Origin: Solibacillus cecembensis
GTDB taxonomy: Bacteria; Bacillota; Bacilli; Bacillales_A; Planococcaceae
DNA: 52,602 bases
NCBI RefSeq assembly: GCF_001439635.1
Contig: NZ_LMBZ01000012.1
Location: 1 to 52,602, forward strand
Direction of reading: 5' to 3'
Below the pieces are notes generated by a model that saw only the letters and a program-made list of their open reading frames with translations, did no database searches and was not told the DNA's origin. Positions 16,825 through 25,800 of this stretch are shown piece after piece. Position 1 is the stretch's first letter. Each line of letters starts with the position of its first letter. A program made the translations under genes and the position numbers.

Positions 16825-17316
16825 ATGGCAAAGAAAAATGTGAAAACAAATGCAATTCGATTTATTGAACAGCAAAAAATTGCGCATGAAGTATTTGAAT
16901 ACACGTCGGAAAATGGGGAAGCGGTTGATGGAGTGACCGTTGCTAGTAAGATTGGTCAGCCTATAGAACGTGTTTACAAAACATTAATTGCGACGGCTGG
17001 AAAAGGACATTATTATGTATTTGTCATTCCAGTAGCAGCCGAGCTTAACTTAAAAGCTGCGGCAAAAGCAGTTGGGGAGAAAAAAGTAGAAATGCTAGCA
17101 GTGAAAGAGCTGCTCGATTTAACAGGCTATGTACGTGGGGGCTGCTCGCCGATTGGGATGAAAAAACTATTCCCAACATATATCGACGAAACAGCCAGGA
17201 CACTCGATTATTTCATCGTTAGCGCAGGGAAAATTGGCATGCAAATAAAGCTCACACCAGCTGACTTAGCAAGTGCAACGAAAGCTAAGTTTGCCTTGAT
17301 TATTGTTAGTGAGTAA
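16825..17316 (+). CDS. ybaK: Cys-tRNA(Pro)/aminoacyl-tRNA deacylase, YbaK/EbsC family
   Basis: A 163-residue editing enzyme that removes wrongly attached amino acid (cysteine, by family) from tRNA(Pro) in the cytoplasm. The YbaK/ProRS insertion-domain signature is seen: [20 protein letters not shown] with the conserved Lys, and [13 protein letters not shown] with the GGCSPIG loop. ATG at 16825 follows AAGGGGTG; the in-frame GTG at 16816 lies inside that site. It stands alone between a terminator and the yczE-like gene, which starts 47 bases downstream and may be co-transcribed. Confidence 0.9.
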   Translation: MAKKNVKTNAIRFIEQQKIAHEVFEYTSENGEAVDGVTVASKIGQPIERVYKTLIATAGKGHYYVFVIPVAAELNLKAAAKAVGEKKVEMLAVKELLDLTGYVRGGCSPIGMKKLFPTYIDETARTLDYFIVSAGKIGMQIKLTPADLASATKAKFALIIVSE

Positions 17317-17363
17317 ACAGGCTGTTTTTAGTTCAAATTATATATAGAGAGAGAAGGATTTAC

Positions 17364-17981
17364 GTGTCAAAGAAATTTAAATGGCAATGGGGCTGTTTCT
17401 TTATTGGATTGATGGTCATGTCACTCGGTATTACAATGACTATCAAAGGAAAGGCAATTGGAACAGCTCCGTGGGATGTCTTACATATCGGTTTATTTAA
17501 ACAATTCGGCTTAACGATTGGTTCATGGTCGATTTTAACAGGACTATTTATTATTTGTGTCACTTCCATCTATTTAAAGCAGTTCCCAAAATTAGCGACG
17601 TTGTTAAATATGCTTTTAATCGGTTCATTCATTGATTTATTTAACTGGCTATTGCCATCAACAACTGTGCTTGGATTTGAAATACTGTATTTTGTTTTGG
17701 GCTTTTTTGTGATGAGCATAGGCTGTGGAATGTATATTGCCGCAAGTCTGGGTGCGGGTCCACGCGATACGATCATGATGATTATTGCGAGCAAAGGCTA
17801 TTCAGTCAAAACAGGACGTACAATCATGGAAGTTATTGCCGCAAGTTTTGGCTGGTTACTCGGTGGTCCAGTAGGCTTTGGAACGGTTATTTTAGCATTA
17901 GGGACAGGCTATATCATTCAGCCTGCATTAAGTTATTTTAAACGGAAGCTCGAACAAATTATCGGAGAGCCATTAATATAA
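17364..17981 (+). CDS. YczE/YyaS/YitT-type integral membrane protein
   Basis: A 205-residue protein with about five membrane segments (about residues 10-28, 48-68, 75-95, 100-125, 150-178). Family features include GTAPWDVLHIG, ASLGAGPRDTIMM and GPVGFGTVILAL. YczE in B. subtilis affects surfactin production by an unclear mechanism, and the biochemical role of the family is unknown. The start is GTG at 17364 after a GAGAGAAGGA site. It follows ybaK by 47 bases on the same strand. Confidence 0.75.
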   Translation: MSKKFKWQWGCFFIGLMVMSLGITMTIKGKAIGTAPWDVLHIGLFKQFGLTIGSWSILTGLFIICVTSIYLKQFPKLATLLNMLLIGSFIDLFNWLLPSTTVLGFEILYFVLGFFVMSIGCGMYIAASLGAGPRDTIMMIIASKGYSVKTGRTIMEVIAASFGWLLGGPVGFGTVILALGTGYIIQPALSYFKRKLEQIIGEPLI

Positions 17982-18038
17982 AAAAATTCAGACTATGCTA
18001 AAATGAAACTAATGTTGAAATGGAAAGGATGATTAAGC

Positions 18039-19229
18039 ATGTCAAACGTATTAACGATATTTTTAGATGAAAATTTAGACGCATTACGCTCGCAAGGTTT
18101 ATACAATGAAATCGATCCTGTTGAAGGTGCAAATGGTCCAATCATTCAAGTGCGCGGTCAACAGTTAATCAACTTATCATCAAATAATTATTTAGGTTTA
18201 GCAACAAGTGAAGAGCTAAAACAAATTGCCAAAAATACAATCGATACATATGGTGTCGGTGCAGGTGCTGTTCGTACAATTAACGGAACACTTGATTTAC
18301 ACGTAAAGCTAGAGGAAACATTAGCGAAATTCAAAGGCACAGAAGCAGCAATCAGCTACCAATCAGGCTTTAACTGCAATATGGCGGCGATTTCTGCGGT
18401 GATGGATAAAAATGATGCGATTTTATCAGATGAATTAAACCACGCTTCGATTATTGACGGCTGCCGCTTATCGAAAGCGAAAATTATTCCTTTTGCCCAT
18501 GCGGATATGGACGATTTACGCGCGAAAGCAAAGGCGGCACAGGAATCAGGTCTTTACAATAAAGTAATGGTCATTACAGATGGCGTTTTTTCAATGGATG
18601 GCGATATTGCGAAACTGCCGGAAATTGTGGAAATCGCAAAAGAGTTTGATTTAATTACGTATGTAGATGATGCGCACGGTTCAGGTGTAACGGGTAAAGG
18701 CGCTGGCACAGTGAAGCATTTTGGACTTCAAAATGAAATTGATTTCCAAATCGGCACACTATCAAAAGCAATTGGTGTTGTTGGGGGCTATGTAGCGGGT
18801 AAGAAAAATTTAATCGACTGGTTAAAAGTTCGCTCTCGTCCATTTTTATTCTCAACAGCTTTACCACCGGGCGATGTTGCTGCGATTACACGCGCGGTAG
18901 AAATCATCATGGAATCTACGGAGCTACATGATAAGTTGTGGGAAAATGGTCATTATTTAAAAGCGGGACTTGCAAAATTAGGCTTCAATATAGGTGCATC
19001 TGAAACGCCGATTACACCGTGTATTATTGGCGATGAAAACTTAACACAAACATTCTCAAAGCGTTTAACAGAAGAGGGCGTTTATGCAAAATCAATCGTC
19101 TTCCCAACAGTTGCAAAAGGCACAGGTCGCGTGCGCAACATGCCAACTGCTGCTCATACAAAAGAAATGCTTGATGACGCGCTTGTGATTTATGAAAAAG
19201 TGGGTCGTGAGTTAGGGGTTATTAAGTAA
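18039..19229 (+). CDS. kbl: glycine C-acetyltransferase (2-amino-3-ketobutyrate CoA ligase)
   Basis: A 396-residue PLP enzyme of the alpha-oxoamine synthase group that splits 2-amino-3-ketobutyrate with CoA into glycine and acetyl-CoA, the second step of threonine breakdown. Visible marks are [14 protein letters not shown], the PLP Lys K243 in [24 protein letters not shown] and the C-terminal [14 protein letters not shown]. The ATG follows GGAAAGGATG. Most genomes place kbl beside tdh; here the SDR-type threonine dehydrogenase is 10.6 kb downstream. The related enzyme 8-amino-7-oxononanoate synthase (bioF) is the main alternative, but no biotin genes are near. Confidence 0.9.
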   Translation: MSNVLTIFLDENLDALRSQGLYNEIDPVEGANGPIIQVRGQQLINLSSNNYLGLATSEELKQIAKNTIDTYGVGAGAVRTINGTLDLHVKLEETLAKFKGTEAAISYQSGFNCNMAAISAVMDKNDAILSDELNHASIIDGCRLSKAKIIPFAHADMDDLRAKAKAAQESGLYNKVMVITDGVFSMDGDIAKLPEIVEIAKEFDLITYVDDAHGSGVTGKGAGTVKHFGLQNEIDFQIGTLSKAIGVVGGYVAGKKNLIDWLKVRSRPFLFSTALPPGDVAAITRAVEIIMESTELHDKLWENGHYLKAGLAKLGFNIGASETPITPCIIGDENLTQTFSKRLTEEGVYAKSIVFPTVAKGTGRVRNMPTAAHTKEMLDDALVIYEKVGRELGVIK

Positions 19230-19239
19230 TAATGGAGAA

Positions 19240-19275
19240 AGCTAGAAACAGGAAAATTCGTTTCTAGCTTTTTTC
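19240..19275. terminator. terminator between kbl and mtnE
   Basis: AGCTAGAAAC at 19240-19249 pairs with GTTTCTAGCT at 19260-19269, followed by TTTTTC. It lies between convergent genes. Confidence 0.8.
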
Positions 19276-19290
19276 TTCTATTATAAGTCA

Positions 19291-20472
19291 CTAACGAGCT
19301 ACATTCGGCGAAAATATCCCCAATTTCGCAACTCGTCTCATCGCTTCCCGTAAACGTTCTTCTTCTACTAATAACCCAACGCGAATATAACCTTCTCCGT
19401 ATTGACCAAAGCCATTGCCTGCTGCAACCGCAATATCTGCTTTTTCCAACAATAAATCTGCAAATGCTTCACTCGTATAACCGGTCGGTACAGGGAGCCA
19501 TGCAAAGAATGAACCTTTTGGCGCGGTAATATTCCAGCCGATTTTATGCGCTTCTTCAACAAGAACATTTCGACGTTGTTCATATAGCTCGCGTAATTGT
19601 TCAACACATGTTAGCTCATCATTTAGTGCTGTTGCGGCTGCATGCTGAATTGCAGGGAACTGACTGCAAAACAGATGATCTTGAATGATATTAATCGCTT
19701 CCACCATTTTGGCATTTCCAACAGCAAAACCAATGCGCCAACCCGCCATATTATAAGATTTCGACAATGTGTAAAGCTCGATTCCGATTTCCTTTGCACC
19801 TTTTGCTTGTAGGAAGCTTGGCGGACGCTCTCCATCAAAACCAATAGCACCATATGCGAAATCATGGGCAACTGCGATATTGTGTTCCTTTGCAAATTGC
19901 ACAGTTTGCTCAAAAAAGTCCGTTGTTGCGGTGCCGCCTGTAGGATTGTTTGGGTAGTTGATATACATCAGTTTCGCCCGTTCACATATTTCAGCACTTA
20001 AAGCTTCGTAATTAGGTAAAAAATCATTATCCGCAGTCAATGGCATCGTATCAAATTGCACATCTGCCAGCGCGACACCAGATAAATAATCGGGGTATCC
20101 TGGGTCTGGTAATAGCATATAATCATCCGCATTTAATAGGGCAAGTGGTAGTTCAACCAGCCCGATTTTAGTACCACCTAAAATGGCCACTTCTGTATTC
20201 TGATCAATGTCGACATCATATTCCCGCTTATAAAAGTCTGCCGCTGCTTGACGAAGTTCTGCAATTCCACGAAATGGTGAATATTTATGTGTCCCTGGAT
20301 TTGTAACAGCGAGTTGTAATGCTTCAATAATATGGTCGGGTGTCGGTTGATCCGGATTGCCTTGTCCTAAATTAATGACATCGCGTCCCTCTGCTAACGC
20401 TTGATTCACTTTATTGACTAATGCGGCAAAAAATTGAGGTGGAAGCTGCTGTAGTTTTTTCGAAAATTCCAT
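19291..20472 (-). CDS. mtnE: PLP aminotransferase of methionine salvage (MtnE type)
   Basis: A 393-residue class I/II aminotransferase that would convert 2-keto-4-methylthiobutyrate to methionine with an amino donor such as glutamine. Marks include INLGQGNPDQPTP near the N-terminus, YINYPNNPTGGTAT, the PLP Lys in TLSKSYNMAGWRIG and YIRVGLLVEEE near the end. MEFSKKLQQLPPQFFA resembles B. subtilis MtnE (YkrV). ATG at 20472 fits AAGGTG at 7 bases; the TTG at 20478 is less likely. It is divergent from an omega-amidase-type gene, the same pairing as mtnE/mtnU in B. subtilis, which supports the name. No SAM-box riboswitch was seen in the gap. Confidence 0.85.
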   Translation of the reverse strand: MEFSKKLQQLPPQFFAALVNKVNQALAEGRDVINLGQGNPDQPTPDHIIEALQLAVTNPGTHKYSPFRGIAELRQAAADFYKREYDVDIDQNTEVAILGGTKIGLVELPLALLNADDYMLLPDPGYPDYLSGVALADVQFDTMPLTADNDFLPNYEALSAEICERAKLMYINYPNNPTGGTATTDFFEQTVQFAKEHNIAVAHDFAYGAIGFDGERPPSFLQAKGAKEIGIELYTLSKSYNMAGWRIGFAVGNAKMVEAINIIQDHLFCSQFPAIQHAAATALNDELTCVEQLRELYEQRRNVLVEEAHKIGWNITAPKGSFFAWLPVPTGYTSEAFADLLLEKADIAVAAGNGFGQYGEGYIRVGLLVEEERLREAMRRVAKLGIFSPNVAR

Positions 20473-20621
20473 GTACAATCACCTTTTCTTCATATAATGG
20501 GATAATCGTATGCTTTTTGAGTGTTTAAGTAAAGTGAAAATTACGACATCTGGTAATCAATTACTCCAAAAAACATGTTAAAATGAAGTAATAAGTAAAT
20601 TGGAAAAGGGTGGTGTCCGTT

Positions 20622-21416
20622 GTGAAAATCGGTTGTATTCAATTAAATGTTGGTTTTGGTAAAGTGGATGAAAATTATGCTCGAGCGGAAAAATTTATTC
20701 GTGAAGCGGTAGCTGGTGGCGCGGAAATCGTAGTCCTTCCAGAAATGTGGAACTCGGGTTATGCGTTAGAAAAGCTTGAGGAATTAGCGGATATCAATGG
20801 TGAACGCACACAAGCTTTTTTAAGTGCATTAGCAAAAGAGTTAGCGGTACATATTGTAGGTGGCTCGGTGTCAGTAAAGCGTGATAACGGCAAGTTTTAC
20901 AATACGATGTACACATACAGTCGCGATGGTGAATTAGTCGGTGAATATAGCAAAGCGCATTTATTCCGCTTAATGGACGAGCATTTGTATTTAGAGTCTG
21001 GCGATACAATGAATCGTTTTGCATTAGACGAAATTGAAGCGGGCGGCGTTATTTGTTACGATATTCGTTTTCCGGAATGGTTACGAGCGCATGCATTAGA
21101 CGGGGCAAAGGTATTGTTTGTACCAGCACAATGGCCAACGCCGCGTATTGATCACTGGAAAACATTATTACAAGCACGTGCTATTGAAAATCAGTGCTTT
21201 GTTGTAGCAGTCAACCGCATTGCACGTAAAGTGGAAAACTTCAACGGGCAGTCGATGATTATCGGTCCATGGGGGGAAGTGTTATGGACTGGGGCAGAGG
21301 ATGAGGAATTAGCAATCATTGATGTTGATTTTTCAGTAGTGGATGAAGTAAGAGAGCGAATTCCGGTTTATGAAGATCGCCGTCCACAGCTCTATGAAAA
21401 GGTTGTAAAAAAATAA
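20622..21416 (+). CDS. mtnU: carbon-nitrogen hydrolase, omega-amidase type (MtnU)
   Basis: A 264-residue nitrilase-superfamily amidase. The catalytic triad is E41 in VVLPEMWNSGY, K111 in YSKAHLFRLMDEH and C145 in GGVICYDIRFPE. By analogy with MtnU (YkrU) and omega-amidases it would hydrolyse alpha-ketoglutaramate, the product formed when MtnE uses glutamine, and so drive methionine salvage forward. GTG at 20622 is chosen because AAAAGGGTGG lies 8 bases upstream; further GTG codons at 20610 and 20613 fall inside that site. It is divergent from mtnE. The remaining methionine-salvage genes are not in the window. Confidence 0.85.
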   Translation: MKIGCIQLNVGFGKVDENYARAEKFIREAVAGGAEIVVLPEMWNSGYALEKLEELADINGERTQAFLSALAKELAVHIVGGSVSVKRDNGKFYNTMYTYSRDGELVGEYSKAHLFRLMDEHLYLESGDTMNRFALDEIEAGGVICYDIRFPEWLRAHALDGAKVLFVPAQWPTPRIDHWKTLLQARAIENQCFVVAVNRIARKVENFNGQSMIIGPWGEVLWTGAEDEELAIIDVDFSVVDEVRERIPVYEDRRPQLYEKVVKK

Positions 21417-21430
21417 TAGTTCTAATCAAA

Positions 21431-21568
21431 GTGATTGATTTATATAAAGAGGGCACGATAAAAGCTTATTTTGTTACGATATTTCCATTATCAGAAGCGC
21501 ATAAAGCACTTGAGCGCAGTGAAAAAGGACATGCAAAAGGAAATATTATCCTAAAGATTAAAGAATAA
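21431..21568 (+). pseudogene. C-terminal remnant of a zinc-type/quinone oxidoreductase
   Basis: The frame to TAA at 21566-21568 gives VIDLYKEGTIKAYFVTIFPL, then SEAHKALERSEKGHAKGNII and LKIKE. The pattern FPLSEAHKALE...GHAKGNIILK is the usual end of medium-chain NADPH:quinone oxidoreductases. The rest of the gene is missing and no start with a ribosome site is present, so it is a leftover of a deleted gene. Confidence 0.7.
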
Positions 21569-21593
21569 AGGCATCGACATTTATCAAAAATAA

Positions 21594-21651
21594 AAAACGT
21601 CCTTACATTAAGTTGATTTTTGCAAATCAGCTTAATCATAAAGGACGTTTT
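21594..21651. terminator. bidirectional terminator between the remnant and qoxD
   Basis: AAAACGTCCTT (21594-21604) pairs with AAGGACGTTTT (21641-21651). Inside, TTAAGTTGATTT pairs with AAATCAGCTTAA. T runs follow on both strands. Confidence 0.8.
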
Positions 21652-21679
21652 CTTTAGCTTCTTAAGGGTGTTTACTTAC

Positions 21680-21967
21680 TTATAAATAACCCCAGATCAT
21701 ACATAATAATGTCCCGAAAATGGTTACGAGCGCAATGATTAATGCATAATAGATATTTGTGTAGATTGCAGATTTATCATCTGTTTCGCCTGCATGCATA
21801 AATACGACTAATTGTAGGCCAGCCTGAATAAATGCTGTCACTAATAAAATTGTCATAATGATTGGGAATGATATGCCATCTAAAAAATACACACCAGCAG
21901 CAATGATTGTAAGGATAATGGATAATGCAAATCCCATTACCTGTTTAAGTGGAAATAATTCACTCAT
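21680..21967 (-). CDS. qoxD: cytochrome aa3 quinol oxidase subunit IV
   Basis: A 95-residue membrane protein with three membrane segments (about 9-30, 36-56, 66-92). It is the last gene of the qox operon, which fits the small subunit IV of heme-copper quinol oxidases that stabilises the complex. The segment VTAFIQAGLQLVVFMHAGE with a membrane His is typical of this family. It starts one base after the qoxC stop, with AAAGGAATG upstream, and is followed by a bidirectional terminator. Confidence 0.85.
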   Translation of the reverse strand: MSELFPLKQVMGFALSIILTIIAAGVYFLDGISFPIIMTILLVTAFIQAGLQLVVFMHAGETDDKSAIYTNIYYALIIALVTIFGTLLCMIWGYL

Positions 21968-21968
21968 T

Positions 21969-22565
21969 TTATATCATTCCTTTCAAGTAAACGAAGCTGA
22001 AGATAAAGATCCAAACAACATCTAAGAAGTGCCAATATAAAGAGAAAATAAATGATTTATTGGCTGTTTCAGGTGTTAATCCACGTTTAATCAGTTGATA
22101 AACGATTAGAATACCCCAGACAAGACCAAATGTAACGTGAGCTCCATGTGTTCCAAGTGTTGTTAATAAAGTCGAAGTAAAGGCGCTTACTGTAATGGCT
22201 GCACCAATATGAGCATAATGAACGAACTCGTAAATCTCAACGCCAAGGAAGGAAAGACCAAGTAATAGCGTGATCACATAAAACGTAATCATCGCTTTTA
22301 AGTTACCTTTACGCATTGCGTTAATGCCAAGGCCGATTGTAAAACTACTCGTTAAAAGAATAAATGTTTCAATTAAAACAGGTGTGATTTGAAAAATCTC
22401 TACACCTGTAGGGCCACTTCCTGTACGGTCAGCTAATACAAAGTAAGCGGCAAAAAGTGTTCCGAAAAGCATAATTTCAGCACCGAGAAAAACCCAGAAG
22501 CCTAAAATATTATTTTTATTTTGCTCTGTACTATATTCTAGTGGTAGCGATTGATCAACCTTCAT
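21969..22565 (-). CDS. qoxC: cytochrome aa3 quinol oxidase subunit III
   Basis: A 198-residue protein with five membrane segments, the usual number for the quinol-oxidase form of subunit III. GFWVFLGAEIMLFGTLFAAY, LGTHGAHVTFGLVW and YWHFLDVVWIFIFSFVYL are standard subunit III blocks. The ATG shares its A with the TAA stop of qoxB (TAATG), so translation is coupled. It supports proton flow and stability of subunit I. Confidence 0.9.
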   Translation of the reverse strand: MKVDQSLPLEYSTEQNKNNILGFWVFLGAEIMLFGTLFAAYFVLADRTGSGPTGVEIFQITPVLIETFILLTSSFTIGLGINAMRKGNLKAMITFYVITLLLGLSFLGVEIYEFVHYAHIGAAITVSAFTSTLLTTLGTHGAHVTFGLVWGILIVYQLIKRGLTPETANKSFIFSLYWHFLDVVWIFIFSFVYLKGMI

Positions 22566-24511
22566 TATTGAACACCTCGCAATTTCTTTTCTGTTTCTTT
22601 AATTTCTTTGACAGTAACATAATATCCAGGATCTTTTTCCAATGAGCGTAACGCCATACAAATAAAGATACCGATTGTTGAAAGGATTGCTGGAATCCAC
22701 ATACTAAATACAAACGAGAAGCCCCATGCAAAGAATATACAAGCTAAGATGAATGGCATTCCGCTGTTACTTGGCATATGAATATCTTCATATGGTTCTG
22801 GGAATAACTCATGTCCATTATTTTTTGAATCCCAGAAAGTTTCGACTGAATTCACATGAGGTTGTTTTGCAAAGTTATAAAACGGTACAGGATTTGGTGT
22901 AGCCCACTCTAATGTACGTGCATCCCATGGGTCCATACCAATATTTCTTGGTGAGTAACGAATACTGTAGTAAACGTTGTATACAATTAGCATAAATCCA
23001 ATTGTAAATCCAATTGCACCAATGAAAGAAATCATATTCCATATACCGAAACCAGTAGATTCCGTATATGTGTACATACGGCGTGCTTGTCCATCTAGGC
23101 CTGAGAAAAACATCGGCATAAAGGTAAGAAGTGTACCGATTGCGATAACCCAAGCTGTTATCTTACCAATTTTTTCATTTAACATGAAGCCAAACATTTT
23201 TGGCCAATAGTAATGTAAACCTGCTAACATCGCAAAGACAACACCAGGAATAATTACCATGTGGAAGTGCGCAACTAAGAACATTGTATTGTGATATTGG
23301 TAGTCCGCTGCCGACATACCAAGCATAACGCCTGTTACCCCACCAATTGTAAATGTCGGAATAAACAGCATTGAATAAAGCATTGGCGTTGTAAATTCGA
23401 TATTCCCTTTCCAAAGGGTAAATAGCCAGTTAAAAATCTTAACCCCTGTTGGAACAGCAATTGCCATTGTTGTAATCGAGAAAATACTGTTTGTTAAAGC
23501 ACCTTGACCCATCGTGAAGAAGTGGTGTGTCCATACTAAAAACGATAGGAAAGAAATAATAACCATTGATCCGACCATCGATTTATAGCCGTACAGATTA
23601 CGTTTAGAGAACGTAGAAATAATCTCACTATAAATACCAAACGCTGGTAGTATGAGGATGTATACTTCAGGATGTCCCCAAACCCAGAAGAAGTTCGCCC
23701 ATAGCATATCCATACCGCCATCAGTAGTTGTAAAGAATTTTGTAGCAAATAATCGATCAAATGTACCCATCGTTAACGCAACAGTTAAAACGGGGAATGC
23801 GAAAACGATAATAACGTTTGCAATGAAAGCAGACCAAGTAAACATAGGCATTTTCATTAATGTCATACCGGGAGCTCTCATTCTAAGGATTGTTACAATC
23901 ATATTAATACCAGTCATTAATGTACCAAGACCGGAAATTTGTAGAGCAAATAAATAATAGTTTGTTCCGACAGAAGGACTGAATTCGTTATCCGCCAGTG
24001 GGAAATAATTTGTCCATCCGGCATCAGGAGAACCACCGATAACGAACGAAATGTTAAGTAGCATTGCACCCATGAAGAACAACCAGAAACTTAAAGCGTT
24101 CAGACGTGGGAATGCCACATCTCGCGCACCAATTTGTAGAGGTACGATAAAGTTCATAAATGCCATAATAAAAGGCATGGCCATAAAGATAATCATAACG
24201 GTTCCGTGCGTTGTGAAAATCTCATTATAGTGCTGCGCATCTAGCAATGTATTGTTAGGTACAGCCATTTGAGCACGCATCATAATTGCATCTGCGCCAC
24301 CTCGGAAAAGCATGACGATAGCTGAGATTAAGTACATAATACCAATTTTTTTATGGTCAACCGTTGTTAACCATTCACGCCATAGATAGCCCCATAATTT
24401 AAAATAAGTTAGTACAAAAATGAGTGCTATCACAGTAAAACCAATTGCAACCATCGAAGCATAAATTGCTGGACTAGGATGGGGTATAGCAAATCGTTCA
24501 AAATAATCCAT
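22565..24511 (-). CDS. qoxB: cytochrome aa3 quinol oxidase subunit I
   Basis: A 648-residue catalytic subunit with about 14-15 membrane segments. It holds the low-spin heme and the heme-CuB centre that reduces oxygen to water and pumps protons. Marks are GTVMIIFMAMPFIMAFMNF, WGHPEVYILILPAFG (CuB His and the Glu/Tyr region), VWTHHFFTMG (paired His) and HNTMFLVAHFHMVI (heme ligands). Length and QYHNTMFLVAHFH match QoxB rather than the cytochrome c oxidase CtaD. It overlaps qoxC by one base and follows qoxA by 61 bases. The ribosome site is GAAAGGAG. Confidence 0.95.
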   Translation of the reverse strand: MDYFERFAIPHPSPAIYASMVAIGFTVIALIFVLTYFKLWGYLWREWLTTVDHKKIGIMYLISAIVMLFRGGADAIMMRAQMAVPNNTLLDAQHYNEIFTTHGTVMIIFMAMPFIMAFMNFIVPLQIGARDVAFPRLNALSFWLFFMGAMLLNISFVIGGSPDAGWTNYFPLADNEFSPSVGTNYYLFALQISGLGTLMTGINMIVTILRMRAPGMTLMKMPMFTWSAFIANVIIVFAFPVLTVALTMGTFDRLFATKFFTTTDGGMDMLWANFFWVWGHPEVYILILPAFGIYSEIISTFSKRNLYGYKSMVGSMVIISFLSFLVWTHHFFTMGQGALTNSIFSITTMAIAVPTGVKIFNWLFTLWKGNIEFTTPMLYSMLFIPTFTIGGVTGVMLGMSAADYQYHNTMFLVAHFHMVIIPGVVFAMLAGLHYYWPKMFGFMLNEKIGKITAWVIAIGTLLTFMPMFFSGLDGQARRMYTYTESTGFGIWNMISFIGAIGFTIGFMLIVYNVYYSIRYSPRNIGMDPWDARTLEWATPNPVPFYNFAKQPHVNSVETFWDSKNNGHELFPEPYEDIHMPSNSGMPFILACIFFAWGFSFVFSMWIPAILSTIGIFICMALRSLEKDPGYYVTVKEIKETEKKLRGVQ

Positions 24512-24572
24512 ATTACTATGACTCCTTTCGATGTAAACCTAATGGTAAACTAGGTTATTTGGATGAGTTAAT

Positions 24573-25457
24573 TTAATTTTTGTTTTGTTGAGATTCATCA
24601 TCTTCAGATATAGCTGCTTCAACTTCTTCTCCAACATGGACAGGTGGTGGGAGGAACATTAAGTGAGTTCCATTAAATGTTGATTGTCCAACATGTCCAG
24701 GTTCCAACAATGTGTCGAATTTTTCTTCGGTTAATGTTTCAGCTGTGTCTTTTACGTCATTTACCCATTCATCGTACTCATCTTGATGAACGGCTGTAAC
24801 GTTGAACGTATTTTCAGTGAAACCTTTCCCGTTAAAGTTTGCATTTCGCCCCATATATTCTCCAGGGTAATCCGCAGCTAAATGCAATGTATTTAACATG
24901 TCCGCCATTGCATATTTTTGTCCACCTAATTGTGGAATCCAGAAACTTGTAATGGGTCCGTATGAGTAAAGCTTGAACTCAATTGGGCGTTCAACAGGAA
25001 TATATAAATAGTTCACTGTTTCAATATTTTCCTCTGGATAACTGAAATGCCATTTCCAATTGGATGTTGCTGCATAAATAATAAGTGGCTCTTCATGCTC
25101 ATACTTTTCTGGTGTTGACTCTACCTTGTAGTTACTATCAACTGAAACTACAGAAAGGTAAATAACGATTAAAACTGGAATACCAACACAAATGACCTCA
25201 ACTAATGTGCTTCCTTCAATGTAAGGAGGCTTGTAATCTGGGCTTTGTTTGGATGCTCGGTATTTGAATAACATGTAAGCTAAAATGACAAAAACAATGA
25301 GTACGATAAAGGACATAATTCCTATCGAAAGCATAATGTCTTTAGCTTGTACTTCAGCTTGAGGACCTTTTGGATCCAATACTAACAATGGGTCACAACC
25401 TGTTAACATCGTGACAATGGTGAAGAAACCGATTAACTTGATCCATCTATTTTTCAT
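24573..25457 (-). CDS. qoxA: cytochrome aa3 quinol oxidase subunit II (lipoprotein)
   Basis: A 294-residue lipoprotein with a signal and lipobox LTGC (C21), two membrane segments (about 45-68 and 86-108) and an outer cupredoxin domain. The CuA ligand set of cytochrome c oxidases is absent: where it should lie the sequence reads YPGEYMGRNANFNGKGF. This marks it as a menaquinol oxidase subunit. The start at 25457 follows AAAAGGGG; the longer frame to 25568 lacks a signal. It is the first gene of qoxABCD, with a sigma-A-like promoter at 25540-25568. Confidence 0.92.
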   Translation of the reverse strand: MKNRWIKLIGFFTIVTMLTGCDPLLVLDPKGPQAEVQAKDIMLSIGIMSFIVLIVFVILAYMLFKYRASKQSPDYKPPYIEGSTLVEVICVGIPVLIVIYLSVVSVDSNYKVESTPEKYEHEEPLIIYAATSNWKWHFSYPEENIETVNYLYIPVERPIEFKLYSYGPITSFWIPQLGGQKYAMADMLNTLHLAADYPGEYMGRNANFNGKGFTENTFNVTAVHQDEYDEWVNDVKDTAETLTEEKFDTLLEPGHVGQSTFNGTHLMFLPPPVHVGEEVEAAISEDDESQQNKN

Positions 25458-25539
25458 AAACAAACCCCTTTTTAAATATGACTTGAAATGTTTTTGGCTA
25501 CTGTGGGTTTGTATGGATTTTGATTCACAATTGATTTTT

Positions 25540-25568
25540 ATAATAGTAGTCCTAAATTTGAAAAACAA
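25540..25568 (-). promoter_or_regulatory. putative sigma-A promoter of qoxABCD
   Basis: On the minus strand TTGTTT (complement of 25563-25568), a 17-base spacer and TATTAT (complement of 25540-25545) lie about 83 bases upstream of the qoxA ATG. Confidence 0.5.
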
Positions 25569-25800
25569 GGAGTTCAGAAAGATAACACAAAATGTTCTAA
25601 AACCCCAAAAATAATTTTAGTATAATTTTGATATGCCAAAAAAGCGCCAAACAGGGCTTTCTGTTTAAAAAAATAGATTAAAGTTTTGATTGGATGGGGA
25701 TAATAAATTAAAAATGGATGGTCAACTTTAGAAGCTTATAAAATAAGATTTAATGATTTAGCCTGCTTAATATTTTAATATAAATGAGAAGGTGGAAAAT

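Noticed and set aside
20473..20621. A SAM-box riboswitch between mtnE and mtnU
   Set aside because: No SAM-box core or terminator structure is visible in this short gap.
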